This document shows, one piece after another, positions 6,577 to 12,603 of a stretch of 17,336 bases of DNA (position 1 is its first letter; each line of letters begins with the position of its first letter). A model generated the notes under the pieces. It saw only the letters and a program-made list of their open reading frames with translations, did no database searches and had not been told where the DNA came from. The DNA comes from Thiobacillus denitrificans (GTDB lineage Bacteria; Pseudomonadota; Gammaproteobacteria; Burkholderiales; Thiobacillaceae), in assembly GCA_002343685.1 (NCBI GenBank), contig DDRS01000036.1, forward strand, positions 1-17,336, in the 5' to 3' direction. Position numbers and translations under genes: made by a program.

Positions 6577-6777
6577 TCATTTGATGTCGGCGATCTTTAA
6601 CACTATTTCCAGCGGACAGATATTGGTAAAGCCGCTCTGGAACAGATTGAAACCCGTGAAAGCGGCGAGCCATAGCCAGTTCTCGTCCATGAAAACTGGG
6701 CTGCCATGCATGCCCAGTGCGAGTGACAGCAGTACAAAGGAACCGGCGACCGTTCTAACTATCCGAAGTGCAGACAT
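6577..6777 (-). CDS. Small DUF2892-type inner-membrane protein
   Basis: A 66-residue protein matching the DUF2892 pattern (the membrane part of YgaP-like proteins): an N-terminal RIVRTVAGSFVLLSLALG helix, then WLWLAAFTGFNLFQSGFTNICPLEIVL, with the conserved G-x-N-x-x-Q and CP near the second helix. The ATG at 6777 is preceded by AAAGGAGA; an out-of-frame ATG lies just before it. It follows the degenerate GGDEF gene by 28 bases on the same strand, so it may be the last gene of that operon or have its own promoter. Fused forms elsewhere carry a rhodanese domain; none is present here. Exact function is unknown. Confidence 0.75.
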   Translation of the reverse strand: MSALRIVRTVAGSFVLLSLALGMHGSPVFMDENWLWLAAFTGFNLFQSGFTNICPLEIVLKIADIK

Positions 6778-6805
6778 TCATCTTTCTCCTTTGATGGGCG
6801 TAATT

Positions 6806-8215
6806 TCAAATTGATCGATTACCATGCGCTTCCCGTGGTGCCGCATCAGCCGATCTGCGCTTGGCCGCGTGCATGGCGAGGTTGGCTACCTGGACCAGCC
6901 CTTCGAAATCCTTGCCGTGCATCGGGTAGACCGCGAAGCCCGCGCTGGGAATGCAAGTCACGCTGCCATCCGGGACCTCCAGCGGCTGGCGCAGGGCAGC
7001 TTCAATGTTTTCCGCCAGACGCTTAGCCTGCTCGCCCGAGACATCCTCGGACAATACGGCGAATTCGCTGCCGGTGAGCCGCACCAGCGTGTCGTGTTTG
7101 CCTAGCACAGCCTGGATACGGGCTGCGGCGCTTTGCAAGACTTGCGCCAGATCGGGCCGGTCGAAGAAACCGCCGTCGGGGCTCTTGGCGTCCCCGATAT
7201 CCAGGAACAGCAGCGAAAAGGTCAACGGGCGCCGCTTTGCCCGGTTGATGAGCGTCTGCATGTGCTCCAGCAGGAAATAGCGGTTGGGCAGGCCGGTGAC
7301 TGGGTCGTGGCGGTACAGATAGCCAAGTTCCCGGTTCTTTTTCCGGGAGAGGTGCAACAGCCCCATCATCACGGCGGTCGCCATGAGGAAGAGCGCCATG
7401 ACAAGCAAGGCCTCGCGTATTATGCCGCGGCGCGCATTCTCGAACAGGCCGGCCTCCGGCAGATCGACCAGGTTCCAGGCGGTTCCGGCCACCGGCAAGC
7501 TGTAGCCGATGCGCCGCATTTCTTCGGCGCTGAGTTTGAAATCTCGCTTGAGCAGGATGCGCGGACCAATATCCGTGATCTCGATCAGGCCGGGAATCTT
7601 TTTGTGCAGCAGCAGCAGGCGATGGCCGGGAATCTGGCCGTGGCGCAGAGCGCGTGCCAGCAGATCGGCAGGGAAGCTGACGAAGAATATGCCCTGGGCA
7701 ACGCCGCTCTTTTCCCAGTCCACCATGACATCGAAGTGGTAAACGTCCGGATGGGGATGGACGTAGACCTCGCTGTGTGCCCGGTCGGCCGCGAACTGCC
7801 TGATGTCGCGCTGGCAGACTTCGCCTACCAGCCCATCAAAGTCCTCCAGCAGCGGATTACCGCTGCGGTTGGCGAGGGTGAAGGCGAACGCCTCGGGAAA
7901 GTTAAACCGCACACGCTGGTTCAACTGATCGTGCAGGATCAAGCCCTCCGGATGGGAACGCAGCTTGTCCAGTAGCTCCTTTTCGCTATTGGCGAACAGG
8001 TGTACCGAGCGGCGCAGCTCGGTCAGATAAGTGCCGATCTCGCCAGCGGTACCGCTCACCGAACTGCGCATGAGGCTTTCCTGCTTGCGCCGGAATTCCT
8101 CGTAACGGGCATCGGCATCCCAGGCCAGCAGCGCACCCACCATGGCGAGCATGACGCAGACAAGTAGCCATACGGGCAATTGGGAATTCCGCCGGCGTTT
8201 CATTGCGTCCACCAT
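6806..8215 (-). CDS. Membrane sensor with a degenerate GGDEF domain
   Basis: A protein of up to 469 residues, starting at an ATG that touches the stop codon of the preceding gene; Met5 (8203) is an alternative. Order: transmembrane helix 13-32, a periplasmic sensor of about 235 residues (33-267), transmembrane helix 268-288, then a GGDEF-like domain (about 299-455) opening with YRHDPVTGLPNRYFLLEHM. The active-site signature is TGSEF (381-385) instead of GGDEF, and the metal-binding region LFLDIGDAKSPDGG lacks the usual D-x-D-x-FK-x-x-ND spacing, so diguanylate cyclase activity is unlikely. No EAL domain and no HAMP are visible. It probably acts as a sensing or regulatory partner of the active-looking GGDEF-EAL protein encoded directly upstream, perhaps by heterodimerising or binding GTP or c-di-GMP without turnover. 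That role is inference. Confidence 0.82.
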   Translation of the reverse strand: MVDAMKRRRNSQLPVWLLVCVMLAMVGALLAWDADARYEEFRRKQESLMRSSVSGTAGEIGTYLTELRRSVHLFANSEKELLDKLRSHPEGLILHDQLNQRVRFNFPEAFAFTLANRSGNPLLEDFDGLVGEVCQRDIRQFAADRAHSEVYVHPHPDVYHFDVMVDWEKSGVAQGIFFVSFPADLLARALRHGQIPGHRLLLLHKKIPGLIEITDIGPRILLKRDFKLSAEEMRRIGYSLPVAGTAWNLVDLPEAGLFENARRGIIREALLVMALFLMATAVMMGLLHLSRKKNRELGYLYRHDPVTGLPNRYFLLEHMQTLINRAKRRPLTFSLLFLDIGDAKSPDGGFFDRPDLAQVLQSAAARIQAVLGKHDTLVRLTGSEFAVLSEDVSGEQAKRLAENIEAALRQPLEVPDGSVTCIPSAGFAVYPMHGKDFEGLVQVANLAMHAAKRRSADAAPREAHGNRSI

Positions 8216-10594
8216 CTATTCCATCCGCAAGGGGCTGCGCGCAGCTATTTCGCGCGTCAGCAGCGTCTCGAATTCGGCGGAGGGCAGCGGCTTGCTGAAG
8301 TAGTAGCCCTGCATGAAATCGCACTTCATGGATTGAAGGAGCTTCATCTGTTCTTCCGTTTCCACGCCCTCGGCGATGACCTTCAGGCCCATTTTCTGCC
8401 CCATGTCGATCACTGCCGCCACGATGGATGCGTCGTTGGCATCGGTGATGACGTCGCGCACGAACGAGCGGTCGATCTTCACCACATCCACCGGAAGACG
8501 CTGCAGGGCGGACAAGGAGGAATGGCCGGTACCGAAATCGTCGATGGCGATGGTGATGCCCATTTCCCGCAGGGCACGCAAGGTGCCGATCACAGCGTCG
8601 GTATGCTCCAGAATCATGCTTTCGGTAATTTCCAGTTCCAGGCAGGACGGATCCAGGCCGCTGCGTTCCAGGGCCTGGCTGACCTGCTTGAGCAGGTGGG
8701 GGTACTGGAGTTGGCGCGGTGAGAGGTTGACCGCAACCCTGATGGGCGGCAGCCCTGCATCCTGCCAGGTACGCGCTTGTTCGCAGGCATGGCGGAGCAC
8801 CCATTCGCCGAGCGGGACGATCAGCTCGCTGTCCTCTGCCAAAGGAATGAAGCGGTCGGGCATGATCAGCCCGAGTTCGGGATGCTGCCAGCGCACCAGC
8901 GCTTCCATGCCGACGATTTCTCCGCTGATCTGTCCGATTTGCGGCTGGTATTGCAACAGGATTTGCGGCTGGTAATGCAGGCGCAGATTTTCCTGGTTGA
9001 TGGCCTTGCGCAATGCGCCTTCCATGCTGACACGCTCGGCCAGGGCGGTGTTCATTTCCGGCGCGTAGAGCCGGTAAACGCCACGCCCATGATGCTTGGC
9101 GTTATACATGGCGGCATCGGCGTTCTTCAGCAGGGTGTCCGTATCGTCCGCGTCGAGGGGAAACACCGTGATGCCGATGCTGGCCGAGGAGAATAGCTCG
9201 TGTTCGCCGAGGTGGAACGGCTGGGCAAACAGTTCGATGATCTTGTCGGCCACCATTTCCGCATCGCGGACATGGGCGACATCGTCGAGCAGGATGGTGA
9301 ATTCGTCGCCGCCCAGCCGGGCTACCGTATCGCATCTGCGCACCACACCGCGCAGGCGTTCGGCGACCAGGCGCAGCAATTCGTCGCCGGTTTCATGGCC
9401 AAGGGTGTCATTGACGTTCTTGAAACGGTCGAGGTCGAGGAACATCAGCGCCAGCAGTTTCGGATGGCGCTGCGCCTGGGCCACGGCCTGGGTCAGCCGG
9501 TCGATGAACAGGCGGCGGTTGGGCAGGCCGGTGAGCATGTCGTAATAGGCCATCTGCGTCAGCTGCTCCTCGTACGTCTTGCGCTCGCTGATGTCCTGCG
9601 TCACCGCGGCCATGAGCTGCTGCTCGCCATCCCGGAAGGCGCTGACGGACAACAGCATGGGGAAAGATTCGCCATTCTTTCTGCGGGCAGCGAATGAAAG
9701 CACGTCGCCGTCGAGGAGCCGGGCGCAGGATTCACGTAGGCCGGACTCGTCTTCCACCAGATGATAGAAGGGCATGCCCGCCGCCTCGCTGGCGTCGTAG
9801 CCGAACATGCGCTGCGCGGAGGCGTTGAGGGCCTCGATCTGGCAATTCTGGTTGATGATGACCACGCCCTCCGCCAGATTCTCCAGCACCGCGCGGTGGC
9901 GGGATTCATGCGCCGCCGCTTCCTCGCCGCGTTTTACGATCTCGCTTCGCATGAACTCCAGGTCCCTGGCCAGATCGCTGACCTCATCGAGATTGGTATC
10001 GATGCTCAGGGTGCGGCGCATGTCGCCGCCGGCGATTTCGCGGGAAGCGTGCCGCAATTCGGTGAGCGGCCGGGTCAGGCGCATGGCCAGCGCAGCGGAC
10101 ATCAGCAACAGCAGCCAAAGGTAGATAAATCCGATGGCGAAGCCGAAATGATACAAACTGCGAATTTTCTCGCCCAGGAAGGATTCGTCGTAACACAGGC
10201 GGAGGATGCCGTGCGTTTCGCCGTTCTGGGCGGTGACCGGTACGGCCAGACAGTAGTTGTTGTCGCCATGCTCGCCGAAGGACAGGTCTTCCCTGAACGC
10301 AGGATCCGCGGCGCCTGTCGGGTCGAAGCGCGCGTATGTCACTTCGCCGGACAACTGGACGTCGGCCAGCAGGGCGGCAACCCGGTCTTGCCGGGTATCC
10401 TGTCCCACCAGGTTGGACAGGATTTGCGCCTGACCGCGCACATGGTTGATGAACTGCTCCTGGTAGTCGCGCTTGACGAAATGCATGACGCCCGCGATCA
10501 GGATGGCGCCGATCACGAAATTCATCAGCAGCATGCCGGTGATCATCCGGCCCGGCATGCTGCGCAAAAAACGGGTGATCAGTTTTCCTGCCAT
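8216..10594 (-). CDS. HAMP-PAS-GGDEF-EAL c-di-GMP signalling protein
   Basis: A 792-residue membrane protein. The ATG at 10594 overlaps the end of the upstream gene by 16 bases; the open frame extends a little further inside that gene without family support. Order: transmembrane helix 17-38, short periplasmic domain 39-148, transmembrane helix 149-170, HAMP about 171-224, PAS about 232-340 (ISERK linker at its end), GGDEF about 341-510, EAL about 525-775. The cyclase site is intact (LGGDEF at 427-432, FLDLDRFKNVND before it) and has an inhibitory I-site R419-x-x-D422. The phosphodiesterase side keeps EAL (564-566), NLSPRQL, ITES, DDFGTG (685-690), KIDRSF and AEGVETEEQ, so it looks catalytically competent. 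An 8-residue tandem duplication (YQPQILLQ then YQPQIGQI, 541-556) sits in the first EAL strand. Likely tuned by the periplasmic binding protein and porin encoded upstream. Confidence 0.92.
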   Translation of the reverse strand: MAGKLITRFLRSMPGRMITGMLLMNFVIGAILIAGVMHFVKRDYQEQFINHVRGQAQILSNLVGQDTRQDRVAALLADVQLSGEVTYARFDPTGAADPAFREDLSFGEHGDNNYCLAVPVTAQNGETHGILRLCYDESFLGEKIRSLYHFGFAIGFIYLWLLLLMSAALAMRLTRPLTELRHASREIAGGDMRRTLSIDTNLDEVSDLARDLEFMRSEIVKRGEEAAAHESRHRAVLENLAEGVVIINQNCQIEALNASAQRMFGYDASEAAGMPFYHLVEDESGLRESCARLLDGDVLSFAARRKNGESFPMLLSVSAFRDGEQQLMAAVTQDISERKTYEEQLTQMAYYDMLTGLPNRRLFIDRLTQAVAQAQRHPKLLALMFLDLDRFKNVNDTLGHETGDELLRLVAERLRGVVRRCDTVARLGGDEFTILLDDVAHVRDAEMVADKIIELFAQPFHLGEHELFSSASIGITVFPLDADDTDTLLKNADAAMYNAKHHGRGVYRLYAPEMNTALAERVSMEGALRKAINQENLRLHYQPQILLQYQPQIGQISGEIVGMEALVRWQHPELGLIMPDRFIPLAEDSELIVPLGEWVLRHACEQARTWQDAGLPPIRVAVNLSPRQLQYPHLLKQVSQALERSGLDPSCLELEITESMILEHTDAVIGTLRALREMGITIAIDDFGTGHSSLSALQRLPVDVVKIDRSFVRDVITDANDASIVAAVIDMGQKMGLKVIAEGVETEEQMKLLQSMKCDFMQGYYFSKPLPSAEFETLLTREIAARSPLRME
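8936..8983. repeat. 24-base tandem duplication inside the EAL domain
   Basis: Two adjacent 24-base units at 8936-8959 and 8960-8983 share an identical 15-base core (GATTTGCGGCTGGTA) and TGCA four bases later-aligned; the rest has diverged at a few positions. The period is a multiple of three, so the reading frame of the GGDEF-EAL gene is kept and eight residues are repeated. Confidence 0.85.
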
Positions 10595-11049
10595 AGCTCG
10601 GCCACGACCTTGAGATTGGGCCACGCGGCGGCCCGGTCGGCCCACATATAGGTCACGGCGGACTTGTCGGCCAGCAGAGCGTCGACCAGCGCCGTTTCCG
10701 AATCGAAGCGCGCCGGGCGGCTACCGCCGCCGCGCATGGCCCGAATGAGCAGGGCGCGCTCGTAAGCATCGCGCGACATGAAAACAACCTTCTGCAAAAA
10801 CGCTTCCTCCAGCACAGGATCGCTGGCGTTACGCAGAGGATGCATGGGGTCATTGGACGGCGTAGCGGCAACCGGCACGCCCAGGAACAGCTTGCGGGTG
10901 TCGCCCGGCGACAAACGGCCGAGGTCCGAGCCGCGAGCGGCGACCAGCACCATCTTGCGCATGCCGTTCGCCCAAACGGCGCCTACGCCGGGCAGCCACG
11001 TAGTCGCCAAGCTGCAAAATAGCGCCGCGATGAATCTTCTTCTTGTCAT
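10579..11049 (-). CDS. Short PstS-like periplasmic substrate-binding protein
   Basis: A 156-residue exported protein. The ATG at 11049 forms an ATGA overlap with the stop of the porin gene, so translation is coupled; a GTG six codons earlier is less likely. Residues 1-27 are a signal peptide opening TRRRFIAAL, compatible with Tat or Sec export. The mature part resembles one lobe of phosphate-binding PstS-like proteins: LSPGDTRKLFLGV (46-58), FMSRDAYERALLIRAM (90-105), an F-D-S-E-T stretch and a closing AVTYMWADRAA (131-141) in place of the usual GAIGY. At about half the length of real PstS, with no ABC permease or ATPase genes nearby, it more likely senses a small ligand or anion and signals to the adjacent GGDEF-EAL receptor than transports it. 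The ligand is unknown. Confidence 0.7.
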   Translation of the reverse strand: MTRRRFIAALFCSLATTWLPGVGAVWANGMRKMVLVAARGSDLGRLSPGDTRKLFLGVPVAATPSNDPMHPLRNASDPVLEEAFLQKVVFMSRDAYERALLIRAMRGGGSRPARFDSETALVDALLADKSAVTYMWADRAAAWPNLKVVAELWQEN

Positions 11050-12113
11050 GGGAATACTGCACTCCACTGAATCTGCACCTGGCGGTAGCTGGTATCCAGC
11101 CTTTCCACATGGCTGGCTTCGATTTTTACTGCCTGGTTCCAGGTCACGTCATAGCGCAGGCCGATCAACTGCTTGTTCAGCTCGAAGTCTGGTATCAGTG
11201 CAAGCAAGGGATCGTTATTCGTGCCGCCGGTTTCCTCCATCCGTATTAGGGCGGTGCTGCGTGGCGAAAATCGGTATTCGCCCTGCACATAGCCGTACAG
11301 GAAGTTGCCGGAAGCCATTGCGCCGCTGCCCTCCAACTTGTTGGAAAAGACGTACAGTTCAGCAATGACGCGGAACGGATCGGATTCCCAATTGGCGAAT
11401 AACCCTCCGACGTCCTGTGTGATGCCGGTCCAATTGCTGTTCTCTACGGGTATCTTGTTGCGCGCGAAGAAGACGCCGGCCTGGGTGGGCGATGTCTCGT
11501 CCGGCGTGTAGGACAGGCGAAGACCCAGCGAGAGATCGCCGAGCTTGCCGGCCCCCACGATGTCGGGGGATACCAGCCCGTTTTTCATGACCGCCCCCTT
11601 GCCGATGCCGAGGGAATAGTTGAGCAGGCCCTCTCCCCATTGGACGAGCTTGCCTTCCATCTGCGCGCCCACATAGTGCAGCGGCAGCGGGGCGGAATCG
11701 TCCACTACGCCGGGTTTGTCGATGGCCGTTTGCAGGTAGGCGCCATGGTTGAACTGGGTGTTCCAGTAACCTTGCAGATTATGGAATTTTCCGATCGACA
11801 GGGTATTTTGGGGATTGAGTCGCCACCCCACGTTCAGGCGGGCCAGTTCTTGCTCGTGTTCGGAAACGAATATCTCGGCGAGCCAGGTCATGGAACTGAG
11901 GCCGCCGGTGCCGAGCACATCCAGCACGGGTTCGATGTGATTGCGCTCTAGCTCGTCCCCCTGCGGCAATCCCGTCCGGTGAACCGCGGTGACGGCGGGA
12001 AAGAACAGCCACTCGGACCGGGATTCTGCATAGGTGTTCAGTGGCGCGGCGCAAAGTACCAAGGCAACGGCCAGCACGCGGACTGACGGCTTGACCGTAT
12101 GGCAGATCGGCAT
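11046..12113 (-). CDS. Porin-like outer-membrane protein, first gene of the c-di-GMP operon
   Basis: A 355-residue protein. The ATG at 12113 is preceded by GGGGGAGA at ideal spacing; a TTG six codons upstream is unsupported. Residues 1-29 form a signal peptide ending TYA. The rest shows alternating beta-strand patterns, aromatic girdle residues, glycine-rich turns and a C-terminal WSAVFP, close to the usual terminal aromatic of outer-membrane barrels (here followed by Pro). It has no coiled coil and differs clearly from the OprB-like porin in the iron operon. I do not recognise a precise family. Its coupling to a periplasmic binding protein and a c-di-GMP receptor suggests it admits or presents the ligand sensed by them. 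The 124 bases upstream (12114-12237) carry no convincing promoter that I can see. Confidence 0.72.
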   Translation of the reverse strand: MPICHTVKPSVRVLAVALVLCAAPLNTYAESRSEWLFFPAVTAVHRTGLPQGDELERNHIEPVLDVLGTGGLSSMTWLAEIFVSEHEQELARLNVGWRLNPQNTLSIGKFHNLQGYWNTQFNHGAYLQTAIDKPGVVDDSAPLPLHYVGAQMEGKLVQWGEGLLNYSLGIGKGAVMKNGLVSPDIVGAGKLGDLSLGLRLSYTPDETSPTQAGVFFARNKIPVENSNWTGITQDVGGLFANWESDPFRVIAELYVFSNKLEGSGAMASGNFLYGYVQGEYRFSPRSTALIRMEETGGTNNDPLLALIPDFELNKQLIGLRYDVTWNQAVKIEASHVERLDTSYRQVQIQWSAVFP

Positions 12114-12237
12114 GAGTTTTCTCCCCCGCAAATTTTTATGGGCATATTTTAGTTATCGGCACGCGGCATGCTGCCATGAGCCTTTGTATGCATTTGTCTC
12201 CCCCAGGTGGTGCGATGAGGGAAGGGTACGGGAGAAA

Positions 12238-12591
12238 TCAGCGGGGTGGTCTGAACAGGGTTTCGCCCAGCATGGGCGACGCGGGGGTGACCAGAAAACC
12301 GGATATGCGGATTGAAAAGGAGACGATGGCCGATAGAGCCGAAAAGGAATTCAGGTGCGCCAATAGGTCGTTTGCAACATGGCAGCCATGATTGCAGAGC
12401 CGGGTTCGGTTGCCATCGTCGTGCGTTACCACAATTGAGATTGGAGTTGTGACCTCTGGCGAATGTAAAACAACCCCCGGCCAAGTATCAGGGTCTTCAT
12501 ACTGGATGAGCGCGCCCCCAATACTGCTTGTCAGCAGCATCAGAATGGTCAGTATGGAGAGAAGCTTTCGCGGCAGGAGTCCCAATTCCAC
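12238..12591 (-). CDS. Small exported His/Cys protein, CzcI/CopL-like
   Basis: A 117-residue protein starting at a GTG (12591) preceded by AAAGAAG, 12 bases after the stop of the P-type ATPase gene, so it belongs to the efflux operon. Residues about 8-28 (KLLSILTILMLLTSSIGGA) are a signal peptide or anchor. The mature part has a His/Asp patch (THDDGN), then CNHGCHVANDLLAHL, a C-x3-C-H-x7-H arrangement suited to metal binding, and ends FRPPR. Small exported His/Cys proteins with this general layout (signal, CH...HL, C-terminal RPP) occur in czc and cop clusters, where CzcI and CopL are proposed regulators or periplasmic metal binders. The family assignment is by pattern only. It is the last gene before the c-di-GMP operon, with no obvious terminator between. 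Confidence 0.5.
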   Translation of the reverse strand: MELGLLPRKLLSILTILMLLTSSIGGALIQYEDPDTWPGVVLHSPEVTTPISIVVTHDDGNRTRLCNHGCHVANDLLAHLNSFSALSAIVSFSIRISGFLVTPASPMLGETLFRPPR

Positions 12592-12603
12592 GCTTCTTTG
12601 TTT

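Noticed and set aside
9761..10651. 296-codon plus-strand frame opposite the GGDEF-EAL gene
   Set aside because: Shadow frame; composition is typical of antisense GC-rich DNA and no motif is present.
12149..12193. Possible 14-codon leader peptide upstream of the porin gene, with GGGGGAGA before its ATG
   Set aside because: The ribosome-site-like sequence is good, but there is no attenuator structure, no notable residue run and no clear promoter to support a leader peptide.
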